DNA of 64,000 nt from the NCBI GenBank assembly GCA_963513935.1, contig OY740768.1, positions 65,956,231 through 66,020,230 of the forward strand. Direction: 5' to 3'. The stretch's first letter is position 1. Each line of letters begins with the position of its first letter. The notes under the pieces are model-generated. The model searched no databases, was not told the DNA's origin, and saw nothing but the letters and a program-made list of their open reading frames with translations. This DNA comes from Aphrophora alni (taxonomy: Eukaryota; Arthropoda; Insecta; Hemiptera; Aphrophoridae). A program made the position numbers and the translations under genes. Shown in pieces: positions 27,347 to 41,464 of this stretch.

Positions 27347-27409
27347 ATGGACTTCGAATTTATACACAAAGGGGCTAGTATTGTACCCTTTATTTTTATT
27401 GAAAAATAA
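27347..27409 (+). promoter_or_regulatory. Upstream ORF, 20 codons, in slit leader
   Basis: ATG at 27347 is in a good insect context (TTACAATGG) and opens a 20-codon frame that stops at 27407-27409, 65 bp before the slit start at 27475. It would be expected to reduce initiation at slit if this leader is used. It may instead be removed by splicing or a downstream promoter; the sequence alone does not say. Confidence 0.3.
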
Positions 27410-27474
27410 TTTGAATTTATTAAAATTTGATTGAAATTTCCAACAATAGTTTTTGGAACTTAAACTTGGAAACA

Positions 27475-27725
27475 ATGCGTTTTAAATTGTGCATTATGCT
27501 AAGTTTATTAACAATATTGTTCGCAAGTCCGGTTTTAGCGTCGGGAAACGATGTGAACAACGCTCAGCGCATTGGAGGGCATCCGATAATCCTGGAAGGA
27601 AATTCTGGGTCAACAGAGTTAACCAAATGTCCATGGGCTTGTTCTTGCAATGGTCTTACAGTCGACTGTTCTCACCGTGGATTGACCCAAGTCCCGAGGA
27701 ACTTGCCAGTAGATGCTGAGAGAAT
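27475..27725 (+). CDS. slit: Slit guidance ligand, first coding exon (partial)
   Basis: Slit is a large secreted leucine-rich-repeat and EGF protein that binds Robo receptors and repels axons and migrating cells at the midline. This exon encodes the first 83 residues plus two bases. Residues 1 to about 23 form a signal peptide: basic MRFK, a hydrophobic core rich in L and I, then an A-x-A-type site before SGND. A polar linker follows, then a cysteine N-cap of the form C-x3-C-x-C-x6-C (CPWACSC..VDC) and CSHRGLTQVPRNLP, which matches the start of insect Slit LRR domain 1. The start at 27475 is chosen because it sits directly before the signal peptide in a good context (AAACAATGC); another Met at codon 8 is possible. 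The exon ends at a consensus GTAAGT donor (27726) in phase 2. No frameshift or internal stop is present. Later LRR exons were not found in the window. Confidence 0.87.
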
Positions 27726-29745
27726 GTAAGTACTGAACTTTGACATTTTTATTTGAGAGAGTAATCACCGATGTTTTTTTTAGTTGTCTTGTCGGTTTGT
27801 AATCAGAGGTGATGGTCTGTCAAGACTCGCCGAGAGATACCTCCAAATACAAAGTATGATGAGGATGTGTGGTATTTTAAACATGCTACGTAATATTGAA
27901 GATTTGTTGTTTTAAAATTAGCTTATTATGTTCTATGTCGGTGAGTTAAAAGGAAAGAAGTTTTGCTTTGAAGAAATTAAGCGGTTGTTGTAGTATTTGA
28001 AAAACTTATTAGGCTTTAAATATTTTGTGTTTTAAATTACACTATGATAAATTCTACTCAATTTGTATATATCAATATATTTTTAGTGTTGTTTAGCTTT
28101 AGATATAACTGGAACAAATGCTATACGGATTATGAAAACATCAATCCCTTTTTACTTTATCCTGGGAGAAATAATATCTTATTTTTTACCAAAAAATAAA
28201 AATACGTTAAGCTAATTTTTATACTGTATTAAGTACCCTATACTACATTTCAGCTATATCAGATTTAAAAAAATATAATTATTAAATTAAATTTATTTAA
28301 ATTATTTAAAATAGATTAAATTATACTTATTTGTTCAATGTTAGACGGTAATACTGTAATTCAGGATTTAAAAAATTTAAATAAACACATAATATGTATT
28401 TGGATAAAACATTGGCTTACAAGAGGCCTACTAGTAATATAGTGTAAATAAATGTCCTAGAAATAAGCCCAATATTAATTTACGGCAATTTTCATAACAC
28501 ATTTTATATCGCTAATAAATAATTAAAAAAAGCCGTATAAGAATTAAAATGGTAATAGGCAATATTAGAATTCAATATGATTATATAAACCTTTATAATA
28601 TACTCCATTTTATATACATTTTTTTAAACTTTATTATTTTGCAATGGTTAAATCCTTGCTCAAAATATAATTTGTACTTTACTATGTTTGTTATTGTTAA
28701 AAAAAAATTCAATTTAATTTCGTATTACTATGTGCTTTCGTTCATTTGTCCATAATAATATTTATTGAATGAATTTAAATTTTACAAACATCAACAAGCC
28801 CTATATATTATGTGGCGAAGGCTAAAGTGTTTCAACTTCCCGAAACTCGTATTTCCAGCCTAGGGTCAACTGCAGTAACCAAGTCATGTGACCAATTATA
28901 CTTCAATTGAGTTAAGAATGCATTCATCATACAATATCATTCAATAAACTTATGCTACGTTCTGAATGTAGGTCTACGCTACAAATGTACTTTAGTAAAA
29001 TGTGCTTTACATCTATGTGTTACCGTTTTTATCCTTCATTATAAAGTAATTTACGATAGGAAAATATTGTGTTAACAACATAAATCTATTTACATATTGT
29101 AGTTATTCTTTTTGTATGTTTTTTACATGTTAAAATGACGGCCATTTTGAAACCTAAAATCTTGTAAACTTTTGTTTTATAGCAGAAAACATTACCTTTG
29201 TAAAATAATTATATGTAGTTCCGCTAAACTTTTTACCTAATAGTTCCACACATACAAACACAGAAACAGAAATTTTATAAATAATAGGCCTACACTTTTT
29301 TTAACTTATTCTGTCTCAAAATATGGATATCACTTAAATTGTAAATGTGGATATCACTTATGTTGTGGTAAAATTTTATCTAAATCAAAACATCCGTTTT
29401 ATAAAATAGTGTACGTTATAAGCCGGGAATTAGTAATTAAATATCCAAAGTTTCCTTCAGTGTGGTACTGTAAATCTGTATATAAATTCATACACTAGAC
29501 CATCTACAAATTTCTATCTAATATTATGTGTGAAATTTAAATGACCGAAGTATGAAAACTAATTGCAAAATACAATCAAAATTCATAGTAATTAGTCAAT
29601 TTCTTTTTAAAACACCAATAACAAACTAATTTAATTTAATTGGATCATCGCATTAATGTTAAACATCAATAAAAAAGAAACATTATTATGTACTTGTAAA
29701 ATATTTGTATTTCAACAAAGATATATAATTACATTTTATACTTTT

Positions 29746-30008
29746 CTTGTTGTTTAAAGGCGAAAAACCTCTCGTTCATTACCTTATAAAAAAAGGGGAA
29801 AAACACATAAAATAAAGACCCCCCCCCCCCTAGAACTAAAATACTCTAAATAGCGTGCGAGTCACAAAAGAACAAGAGTTGGTAAAGGGAGACCTTATAG
29901 GAAAGATGAAAGAGAGGGATTTAACCAAGACTACATTAAATGTGTAGATCCAACTAGGCGTTTTCGGGATTGCCAATCCCGTACTGTAAAGTGAGCTTCT
30001 GATGGCAT
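29746..30008 (+). repeat. Interspersed repeat family R250, copy 3
   Basis: The copy runs from TTGTTGTTTAAAGGCGAAAAAC through an A-rich block, a 14-bp C run (AAGACCCCC..), AAGAGTTGGTAAAGGGAGACC, AAAGATGAAAGAGAGGGATTT, and GGGATTGCCAATCCCGTACT to GTGAGCTTCTGATGGC. The forward frame L-V-K-G-D-L-I-G-K-M-K-E-R-D-L-T is kept, then broken by a 1-bp loss (ACCAAGAC where other copies have ACCCAAGAC). Confidence 0.75.
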
Positions 30009-30572
30009 TTTATAGTTAATTCATCATATATTTTTAAAGTGGAAGTTTTTAACTAACAAACAAAATAGAAATGTTGTTTGAAAGCGATTTGGAAGAATTT
30101 TTACTCTGATCAAATTAGAAGCTTTAGGTTTAAAGTGCGATAAAAATAATCCTAATACAAGTTGTATAATGGCGGTAGTTTTAAATCTAGTTTTGATTAA
30201 TAACTCCGTCCCAATAGGTTTATGTGCTAGAGTTCATTTTATGTGACTTAAAGAATGATCTTTTCGTGAATGTCACCCCAAACAACAAATTTTCCCGTCT
30301 AAGATTGGAGCGGAGCAAGCCTCTATGAAAATATATTGCCTTGTATTACGTAAAATGTAATTTAGCCTAATATTCATTGTGTATGGATTAAAATGTAAAC
30401 AAATTTATCAAAAATGTTTACACAATTGTTTAAAATAGAAAATCATTTGAGTTAGTGTATTTAAAATATTTAATCAATCAGAACTTTAGACTCAGTTCAA
30501 AATTCAAAATTCCGGCATAACAGACTCATAGTCAAGTTCTAATTGTGTGTAACAAAGCATGTTAATCGGTAA

Positions 30573-30595
30573 TTTTTTTTTTTTTTTTTTTTTTT
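30573..30595 (+). repeat. Poly-T run
   Basis: An uninterrupted run of about 23 T, probably slippage-prone. No retroposon body could be tied to it as a tail. Confidence 0.9.
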
Positions 30596-31476
30596 ATACT
30601 TTTGACCTAACCTTTCTTTGAAAAAATTATATTATATAAAATTTAATAGGTTTACGTCGAATGGTAATGAACTGAATTATTTGAAAAACCATCATTTTCA
30701 AACCTGATATCTATTTTTTAAATTTGGTATTTATTTAGTAAAAGATTGAAATGAAGATGTGCAAGAAGGCAAGAAGTAACAAGAGCCGATGACAATATTA
30801 CTCGAATGATTCCAGTCCAGACCTGTCTGTGCGGGTAGGCTTTGGTAGTGGACAATGTCTAGTTGTAGTAGTTCGCATTGCCTTGACTCTTTTATAGAAC
30901 ACTACTAATTTATTTTATTACAAACAAGGTTTTAATAAGGCAGTTCTTTATGGTGGTTTTTTGAGTCCAGTTATTTATTTTATAGTTTTCAATTACGTAT
31001 TGTTTTTAATTATATATATTTTATTTAATACGATATATGGTTTTTATTTGATTGTTAATGGTGTCCTGTATAAAAACTGCTTTATATCCTGATGATGTAA
31101 CTGAACATTAATATTTTTAAGAGATAATTGCGTAAAATATATCTTAAAAATTATATACATATTAAAAATCGAAGGTTAACTTGTTTACCTTAACGACCAT
31201 TGTAACTCAAATTAAATCGGAACCTAAACGCAGAAATTTTATTTCAGGGATATAACATAACATCTGTTTTTATAGAAGGGTCTATAATTAAGTCTAAATT
31301 TACGGCAGTTTTGACGACTCAAAACAAATTTGAATATGACGACTGTTATATTTACAAAAATTAAGGTACTACGTTTCTATTTTTACGTGTACTACTTTGT
31401 ATTACTGTATTTAGATCTGTAAGCTAACCAATTGATGCATATTTTATCCACGATACACACCGAAAGAGACAGACAT

Positions 31477-31481
31477 TTTGT

Positions 31482-31512
<31 letters not shown>

Positions 31513-31710
31513 AAGTGAAAAACTGATCGATCATCATCGCCTTATAAAAATAAAAATAAAATAAAGATCTCTTAATATCGTCAGAGTCTGAAGAGAACAA
31601 GTGTTGGTCAAGAGATACCTGATTGGAAAGATGAAAGAGAGGGATCTAACACAAGACTACATGAAGGAAGGTTTAGATTTGGCTAGGAGATTGCCACACT
31701 GGTACTCACT
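31477..31710 (+). repeat. Interspersed repeat family R250, copy 4 with long (GTT)n end
   Basis: The copy starts with nine or so GTT units (31481-31510), then TTTAAAGTGAAAAACTGATCG, CATCATCGCCTTATAAAAA, TGTTGGTCAAGAGATACCTG, and CACAAGACTACATGAAGGAAG. It breaks off at GGTACTCACT, where an inverted copy begins. The forward frame at 31601-31801 starts in this copy and runs into the inverted one. Confidence 0.8.
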
Positions 31711-31838
31711 CGTTCGCGAATACTTGTGTCGGTCTCTCCCTATCCGGACGCTATTAGAGTATTCGAGGCCTAGGGATACTTTTTTATTTATAAAGTTATG
31801 ATAGCCGAGAGGTTTTTTGCTTTTAACAACAACTACAC
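31711..31838 (-). repeat. Interspersed repeat family R250, copy 5 (inverted, partial)
   Basis: Read on the minus strand this is the left part of the same family: GTTGTTGTTAAAAGCAAAAAAC, CTCTCGGCTATCATAACTTT, AAGTATCCCTAGGCCTCGAA, TACTCTAATAGCGTCCGG. It abuts copy 4 tail-side to tail-side, so the (GTT)n ends face outward. This makes a 360-bp imperfect palindrome. Confidence 0.75.
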
Positions 31839-33927
31839 TAAAAAAAAAAAGAAAAAAAAAGTGTCTCTCTTTCGTTACGTCTTATGAATAAGATTCTCAT
31901 AATTTGTCAGAACAATAAATTTATGTTGTATTCAGTGTATCCAAAACGAATATTTACGTTAAAATTAAAATCTAAAATGGTTCTACAGTTATAAAAAATA
32001 TCATACCGAATCGACATACTTCCAAAATTGATAAAAAAGTATTGAATATTGCTAAACAATCTAAATTTATAATCAATCATTAAAAATTGAAATTAATATT
32101 TTTTTAAAGCCTATCGTTTTTATTTCCCCCGCCCCTTGGGAATTGCGCTAGTTTGCAAAAGGGCAACGCAATTGGCTACTTTAAGCTTCAAGAATTGATT
32201 ATAAAAACTCCCAGCTAGTTTATTTTAAGTGTTCTAATTAATTTTTAATTCAAACTAAAAGTACAAACAAGTAGGTCGCATAGTTGTACTTACTAGTTAA
32301 ACATGATTAATAGGAAAATTAAAAGTCATTACTGTACAGTACTTGATTTCACTTTATCACACAAAAAAAAGAAGAAATATGATTGTTGAGTTTTTGCTTT
32401 TTGTGCCCCAGCAATATACAAGTAAATATTAGAAGTTTCTTGTTTGTAAAAGTTACGCGTATTAATTCGCAAGTAATGCAATTTTACTTTTCGTTTGTTT
32501 TTTTGTTTCTTACAGATAAAGTGAACTATAGTGTAGAGAGTTAGTGTTGGAGATTTTGGAAAATAACATTTTAAAATAAAATTTCCGTAAACAAAACAGG
32601 TTTAATCTAACTGTTCTCCAGCCTAAATAAATTCAAACATTTTTAATTAATCGTGTCAAGTGTTGCACTTACATTTTCTCACTTATACACAGTAAATCCG
32701 TAAAAGAGACAAAGATTATTCCACGTAGTTTTTCAAAAATTTCAATTATAATATATAAATTAAAATATTGAATTGAATCATAAACAATTTTGAGAACATA
32801 AGTTATCTATTGGATACAAGAAACATCGCTAAAACGTTTAGGGAATTGTAACAGTTACTATCAAAACCAATAATTTAAGGCTCAGGTAAAAGGCAATACA
32901 GTTCGCTGGTAAATTTAAAAATACTGGAATGAAACCTTCATACTAAATAAACAAAATTATATCAAAATACCTTGAGCCAATAGGTATGACAGCGTCCATC
33001 CTTCATCTTAACTTTTTGACTGATAAATTTTGAACTGGTTTCTTAAAATTGATAACTTTTCTGGCTTGTAAGACAAAATTTGATCAAAAATCTTTAGAGA
33101 AGATTTAAGGCGATCAATATTTCTATTTTCGTCTTATGCCAGAGACCCTTAAATTTTGAATTAATAAAGAGACCCTTAAATTATGAATTAGTAACAAAAA
33201 ATGTAATAGGTCTCAACAAAATACGGCCTAATATGAACATATCTAAATACAAAAATGAGATAAAAATCTGTTCAACAGATTAAACTGTAGCGTATTAAAT
33301 TGATGCCTAATTTAAAAAAAGGAAAACAACTGGTATATACAAGTTAATATTAATTTTAATTTTTCAGCACAAAATATTCTCTCAAAACAGTTGATTATTT
33401 TAATGCACGATTCACAAAATGTGTAAATATTTTAATTTAGCTCCTAAAAAATACCTAGAGAAAGTAAAAACAAATTAAAATCACATTTTATTTTATTATT
33501 AGATTTAATGATAGAAGACGGAAAGCCTAAACACAGACAAGAGAGTACACCCTTACGGCCAACTGCCATGATCAAATTTGTTTATCGTGTTGATGTTAGT
33601 TCAACTGATCAATTGTAGGTAGTGCTACTGTATTATTACTGCTAAGCTCTGATGCCAAGTTGTACGATAATTTCACGTATACTCTTGTCTGTGACCTAAG
33701 GTTTTGTTCTTTCAGGGAATGGACATCATAACATAACTAATTAGGTAATACGTACATTTAAGCAACTTTACATTTTGTAGTTCTTATCAGTATTTACTTA
33801 TTATTATTATTTTATTGGAAGATCGACTAGACTTTTTAAAAATATTATTTCAGTCACTACCATTGTATCATTCTTTGGAGAATCCTCCTTATACTCGTGT
33901 ACAGTATACTTAAAACACAGAAGCAGA

Positions 33928-33928
<1 letters not shown>

Positions 33929-34017
<89 letters not shown>
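33929..34017 (+). repeat. (CA)n microsatellite
   Basis: About 44 CA units with a single interruption (ACATACAC). The Cys-Val repeat frame seen on the minus strand at 33807-34094 is only this microsatellite read in frame. Confidence 0.95.
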
Positions 34018-35240
34018 TTTTGTCCACGCCTAAAGTAAGTTAGGTTCACGAAACTATGTCGAGGTGATCTGGAATTATTCCAACCTGCATACAAGTAATT
34101 AAAATACCAAAGCTTTCATGTACCGCGCTAGCTCGCTTATCTATTTATCGTTACAAATATCTTGCGCAGGTGAACGACCAATGTCATTTTTATCAGTTTA
34201 AATTTCCTTTCATTCATGCCAAAACACATTCTTTTCTCATTCATTCACGTTATCTAACAGGCTTATGTTTAAACAGCGCTTATCAGGTATTTGGGTTTGT
34301 CGCAATATTGAACGCGATTTGTGCTTATGTTTTTGTATGTGGGCCTAATCTGTCTTTGCTACAAATATTTGCCGATCAGATTTCAATAGCTTGAGTTGTA
34401 ATCTGGATTTTTTTTTTTAGTGCACGTCACAACGAAATTCACTAAGTGCAATTGTTCTTGCAACAAAGATAATATTTATTAATTCTCCTTTTTTATTTAT
34501 TGCTAACACTTTAAAAAAATAGGTAGTAAGCTTCATTTTTTGACAGAAAAAAAAACTTTCTTATCTAACCCTTTCAAAGGAAGTTAAACTATCAGTGTTG
34601 TAACTATAAGCTACATCTACCACCAAAACGGAACCTCTTGTCAGCTAAATCTCCCTTTCTGACCTCCCTCCCAATCTCCTTATTCATCATAGTCTTTCTT
34701 CTCCAAAATAAGTGTGCAAGTAATAATAATCTAAAGTTATACATCCTTCTAAATGATCACTTACTAAATATTAGTTAACATCTTAGAGGTCTGTAGAAGT
34801 TAACAGTCTCCTGATAACGTCAACTGCTTCCATTTAACTATATCATCGGATTACGGGGATTTTGTTACACATTATTGGAACTAATTTCAATTGAAAGGTT
34901 AAATTAAAATCGGAACTTGGTCATCATTTTAGGTATTTTAAAATTTAAAGTTTATTTAAGTTTAGCTATAAGTGAGTTTGCGAATGCTTTGGCTTTTTAC
35001 AGTAATATTGTAGTCTACGCATTAAACGTGTAAACCACGGCACGTATACAATTTAGTTACCTTTAATATGGATTAGTTTCAATAAAATATGATGAGTTTT
35101 AGTGGAAATTTAACTTTATAGTGGGTTACCTGTGTGGTATTAGCATACATTTAATTGGAATTAGGGTCGTTAGCGCTATCTACTAAATTCTTGCACGCTC
35201 TTGGGCTATGACCAATGAAGAAAAGATTTTGTTTTTTACT

Positions 35241-35500
35241 GTTTAAGTGTGAATATCCTCTCAGTCATAATCGTGTATTATATGTAAAAAAAAAAACGAA
35301 AAAAACAACATATAATAAGAACCCCTGGCCCTCGAATTTCTATTAGCATCTGAGTCTAAAAACGAACAACAGTTGGTCAAGAGATTCGATAGTACAGTTA
35401 AGAGAGGGGATATAACCCAAGACTACGTGGAAAAAAGGTGTAGATCCAGTTATGAACCATTGGAATTGCCAAGCCCATACTCACTTGCTCCTGAAGGTTA
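35241..35500 (+). repeat. Interspersed repeat family R250, copy 6
   Basis: Family blocks in order: GTTTAAGTGTGAATATCCTC, a long A-rich stretch, AAGAACCCCTGGCCCTCGAA, ACAGTTGGTCAAGAGATTCG, ATAACCCAAGACTACGTGG, GGTGTAGATCCAG, and GCCAAGCCCATACTCACT. The forward frame L-V-K-R..T-Q-D-Y survives. Confidence 0.75.
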
Positions 35501-38500
35501 CATATGAAGAAAAGATTAAAGTGAGTTTAAATTCTGATTGTGGCTTCAAATATCAGGCAGCTAATGATAATAAATGATGTAGTGATAACATATAATACCC
35601 AACCCTCATTTCTTAACCTAAGTTATAACTCAGGACGAGCTATACATAAATGAACACTTTGTATAGACATTGATAAGAAATGTATGGGTTGAAAAAATAT
35701 CTTGTAACTTACTCAAATTGTTTCCAATTTTAATGTCGAATCACAGCTACGAGAGACAATCCTCTGAACAATTATAGGGGAAAGATACTGTAGTCTGTCA
35801 AAAATAATGAGTCGTGGACTGTCTGGACAGGGGCGTTTTTTAACACAACCAGAAATATGTGGGCGTCCTAAGAAATATATAGGCATTACTGCACTCATGT
35901 ATATTCATAGAACAGCCTTAGAAAGTATGAATAATATCTGCATAGATACGCTCGTATGCATGTAAACGCAGGGAAATTAGATTTTATGGCACCGTTCAAA
36001 CCGGAATTTCATCTCTGTCTACGAGAAATATTAAAATGGAATTTGTCTTTATTTTATGCATATTTGTTTGAAGGAGGTTTTCAGAGGTTTGCGTGAGCGT
36101 CAAGTAGGCCCTATAATAACAGCCAATAATAGTCTAGTAATCGTACTGACAGAATCGTAATTTAGACAAAAGTACAAGCCTAGAAGTTTTAATTAGGTTC
36201 AATATTAAATATTCATATTATTAGGAAATAAATATTCACCCTTGGGAGGGGGTCGACAATTTATTTATGTGTATCGCTTCATACTGCTATTTTTTTAGTC
36301 GTTTCATCCAAATCTTACTTAAAAGTTCCTTCCTAAATTATCTTAATAAATTTATTGATAAGAAAATAAAAATCTTTTAGCCAAGTTTGTCAATTGTTTC
36401 GGTTTTTTAAGACCATTCTATAAGTTATAATTGTTATATCACTACAGAGGTGAATAATTTTATGCATTAAATAAAGGTTTCAACTATTTTGTTGTCTTGC
36501 AATAGTGGAAAAGCCTGGTTGAGAGAAAATGAAAAAAATAGCTTCTTAACAGAAACTTGTGATATTTCATGTCAGCAATACCAGGGAATATTGTATTTTA
36601 TTAGTTTATAATAAAAATGATAACGGAACATTCAAGAATAGTTTAAAAGTTTTTTTCCCCTTACGTTTCCCGTAGGTTTCAAATGGTTGCCAACTAGCGT
36701 GTATGTAGCATATACTTTCAGGTGACTCAAACATTTGTATTCATTGATACATACATGCGTACAGTTTTTATTTTATATGTTGATCATAATGTCTTTAAAA
36801 TAGTCTAAGAAAAGGTAAAAGAAACAAGATTTTTTGAAAATTTTATTCACGATTACTAAGAGTTCTGTAAAAACATTGAATACCGAAAACAAAACGGTAA
36901 AATTTGTAAATTAGGGCAAGCAGACACTGCTTACATTCGTTATTATGTTTGAATTTTCCGTACCATATTGGACTTTTGAAGAATTTTACCTTTTTTTACC
37001 TAATGTTAATAATTTTAGGACATGAACCCTCATATCACAGGTAAAATTCAGAAAATAATTGTGATTAGAGGAATAACTAATCACGTAATTAATTATTTAG
37101 AACCCTCGGCTGTGATGGTGCTTCTTTATTTCACACACATTTTTCCAAGTTTGATGACGATCTAGTAGATAAGTATATAAATAATATTACAAAAGGCAGA
37201 TACAGATCCTTGGAAAAGGAAAGGAAAATTTATTTGACCTTTGTTTAATTTTTAAAAACAAACTACTTTTACAAAATATGAAATCAACTAGGCATGAATG
37301 ATATGTATCTACCAAAGTATAAATATCACTCAAGTTGAGTGTTCACATATTATATTTGTAAATTAACCTCCAACTACAGTTACTTCGCAGCACTCATTGA
37401 ACTGAGTGTTGAATATACTGTTCAAGTAGAAGCAATTAAACTGTTTGCAAGGTAAAGTCAAGGAGTTGACAAGTCTTGCAAAGTGATTTATTGCAACCTG
37501 CCGACTCGAGTAAACAGACTGAAAGAGTAAAATGTCATCACTTGGCGTTTAGCACAAAGCAAATATTAGTTGTAGTCGTGTGAACTGTTAGTTTCTGCGT
37601 CGTTAAAGATTTCACTGAGGCAGTCAGCAGGTATATGAATTTATTCTGGCGTATAACAATTTTATATATAGACCTATACTCTAATTTGTTACCTTGAAAT
37701 AGCTCATGAAGGGATTAAGTTGTCAAGTTTGTAGTTTCTATAATGATACATAAATTGTGTTACATAAGATTTCTCCTGATACAAACTTTTAGTCTAGATC
37801 TTCTTTTTAAATCTTTTTGAGTTTTAACTTTCTAACAATATCTCCGACTCAATATTATTAATAATTATTAGTATTAATAATTTCTTGATCGAAAAAAAAT
37901 AAAAAACAATGTTAAATATTTACCATTTTAATGGCATGTGAAAATATAATATGATAAAACACATCAAATACCATCACCTCAACTTGTGTTGCCAGTTTTA
38001 ATTCGTCTTCTTATTCTGTCCACAATTATTGTCAATTTATGGTAATTGTTATAGAAAAATTGAACAAACATTATCTCACACCTCTACATAAATTTAAAGC
38101 AAGACAAACAAGATTGATTCGTCCCTGTCTGCTAGGAAATTCCTTGTCGGTAGTTGTTGAAAACAGCGTTCGTTGATATTTTCCATACTACTTATTAATC
38201 AGTTTCATTTTACCTTCGTTTCGGTCATTAACCTTCAGTTATAAACAAATATTGAAAAATAATTTTGGGCAAATTTGGAGAACTTATATAACGGCCATAT
38301 GGTTCTTTTTCACCTTTGGCCAAACTGTTGATTAGGATCTTTGCCACAACAAAATATTTCTTCATTTTTTATTTATTTTTTAAAATTTTAATTTTATTTT
38401 CTTTTTTAGTAAATCTAAATATTGTACTTTGTTCTCATGACAGGGCACTTCAAACGTTGTTTAGTGTAATTATTTTTATTTTCCAATTTATAAGTCATAG

Positions 38501-38558
38501 TTATTATTAAATATGCTGGGTTCATCTGCGTCCTTTTTTACAGTTAGTTTATTTTCTC

Positions 38559-38776
38559 GTTTAAAGGTAAAAGCCTAGTGTTCATCATCGCCTAAAGAAA
38601 ACTTTAAAGACCCTATCCCTCTAATATTCTAATACCGCCTGTGTCGGATGATAACAAGAGTTGGTTAACAGAGACCTGGAAGGAAAAACAATTGAGATGA
38701 AGAAAGGTTCAGATCCAACTGTTGTACTTTGGGATTGTCACACCCGTACTCAATTTAAGTGAGCCCCTAAGGGGAG
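38559..38776 (+). repeat. Interspersed repeat family R250, copy 7
   Basis: The copy reads GTTTAAAGGTAAAAGCC, TTCATCATCGCCTAAAG, CTCTAATATTCTAATACCG, AAGAGTTGGTTAACAGAGAC, GGTTCAGATCCAAC, TGGGATTGTCACACCCGTAC and GTGAGCCCCTAAGGGG. The A-rich block is shorter than in other copies, and the middle has lost about 20 bp. Confidence 0.7.
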
Positions 38777-41464
38777 TCTACTGGTTTTTAAGAACAGATA
38801 AATATCCACTAAATCAGACAGATCGACAATTTTTAGAAAGTCAATAATAAGAATATAAAATATTGTCTATAAAAAAAACGTAGATATTTTTTTACTTTCT
38901 TTATTTCGTCTATAAATGAGAGAGTAACAAAATTCTAAAACTTACAGATAGGCGGCAAACTAAGCATTCGAAGACCCTAGTTTACCACCCTTTCCTTAGC
39001 ATTTGATTATATTTCAGAAGTACTTTAATCTGTATTCTTATTAATAAGCGGACTCATTCAACAGCTATTATAAACGTTATAGTGTTTATTATTTTTGTTT
39101 TAAATGTTCATCGTCATTTGTTGTTTTACTTTAATTAATGTTTTATTTCAGAGATGGGTTAGGATGAAAACCACTTATAAACTTGTTTAAAGTAAATCAT
39201 TCCAAATAATTACTTTCCCTTTCCTCTAAAATCTGATCTTTAATCTCATCTTTACTTGCATTCTTAACTAAATAAGCTTATCAGATTATACAGCTCCACT
39301 CCAAAGTCTTTTCAATTGCCTCCACACAGAGCGCCAGCAAGTAAACAGATTTTTAAATTATGAATTCAAGTACGTATGTCTAATATTGGACATATCAAAT
39401 TTACATTTTGTAGCTTCTTTAACAGAAGAAAAGTCTGTTGGATAAAGTCTTGTTAACACAGCTATAAAATTAATTTTCTCTTTTTTTTTTCTACGAGTGA
39501 TTGATTATATCAAGCTATATAACCTATATTTACACAATATACATGTTATAAAAACCACGTTTTAATATCAGGGTAGAAAAAACGATATTTCCTAGCAAAT
39601 ATCTTATCTCTTTATTATGATGACATTGTTAATCATTTTCACTAATATAATAAAATAAATCAATTCTGTCATTTTTTTAATTCACATTTATTGCATTATG
39701 AAAATTATTGTATTATTGTTACAATAACATTTATTCTATTGTATTCTATTAAATACATTTATAAAGACTTCTATTTTCTGTGTCCATATGTTTTCTCTCT
39801 TGTATTAGCAATGCATGTTTTCCTATTTCTCAACTTCCTACAATATCCTCAACATCCATTTACAATAAATTTTCTATTTTAAAGTTTAGTTCATTATAAG
39901 CTAACAATAGCAATTTGTTATAATAACATAACAATAGAAAACCATTTCCTCATTGTTTTAAGTTCGTACCGCAGACTATTGTAGCCGGCAATCTATGAAT
40001 GCCCTACATTTCTGAACTGTTCTATTTCTCACCTGAGTAGATTGTGGAAACAAATTAAACTGTACTAAGTGAACGACTGTAATCACCGTCTTTTAATCAG
40101 TTTTTTAAATCTCATTGCATCCTAAATTTGAAATCCGAATAAAGCAAAGAGCCTCATGGATGAAGACGCTACGTGTATTAGGCTACAGGAAATGATACGA
40201 ACTCTGACCAATGCTAATTGACCAATTAGGTAACAGTTTTCTACCAATCTTATTCTTACACGTAATTACTTTATTGCATTGAATAAACTCAGAGGAAGCT
40301 GCAGTAACCTTTTCTGAGGAAGATTAGATTAATAGAACCACAGATTGTAAATGTTTTTAACTCATAATTGAATTACACTTGTAGAACATGTCTCAAGGCG
40401 AAGAAGTCGTTGTAACCTTCTTAACACGTATGAATTTTAATTTACTGCGGTGCGAAACCATTAGTTAGGTTTGGATAGAACTGATCTCACTCCATCTTCC
40501 TATTTAGAAGTTATGTAATATACAGATAAATGGTGTATAGCCAAACATACTCAACCCAAAAATTTGTTAAACAGAATATATATATTTATATATACTTATA
40601 TAATTTAATCTTAGAGTGTGATATTTTCAAATATCTTCTTTAAAACATATTCTGGTACATAAGTGCTTTTGATTATCGTTTTCTAACTTGAAATTTATTT
40701 TTGGATTCTGAAGATTTATTTATTTTCAAGTTATTTTAAAACATTGAAGAACTATTAAACTTTAAGATATAGTTTTTATAGTTATAAAACACATCACATA
40801 CACCAAAACGAAGTTTAATATTATAGTTTTCGTTTCATTTTATAACACAATTTGCCTTTGAAATTTATTTATATTAAAATTAAATACACGATTCAAAGTG
40901 GTAAACACGTAACAAAATGTAAAATTTGTATGATTGAGTTTGTTTAAAATATAATATGGACCATTTATGATTATTTAAGCATTTTTTATTTTACAATTTC
41001 CACATCGTTATTGTTCAAAATATTATAAAACTTTCATGAACAATCCCTTTCAATTAGAAAAAAAAACATGTTTTCCTCATATATGTTCTGAAATGGTTTC
41101 CATGAAGAAAATCCACATTCTACATATATTTTAAATACAAAAAAATAGTTTTTCACTTTTTTTATTGTTGATGTTAATCAATCTTTCATCTATCTACGAT
41201 GAAAAATATCATTATCACCTAATGATTACATTTTAGTTAGATTTTTGTCAAATTTGCGACTTGTTAATAGGTTTTACTATTACTGTAATTTAATTTTGAT
41301 TAAAATTTAGTTTTCACAAATGGTCTGAATATTTCAAAATCGTGATCATTTGACGTAATTTATCTTAACTTGTCTTACAATGAGGTTAAATATATCTCAT
41401 TTTGTTCAGCGATTTTATTATGTTAAAACCAACGTCGTAATAAGCAAACGAGCTGGTACACAAT

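Noticed and set aside
33807..34094. Cys-Val repeat protein on the minus strand
   Set aside because: It is the (CA)n microsatellite read in frame.
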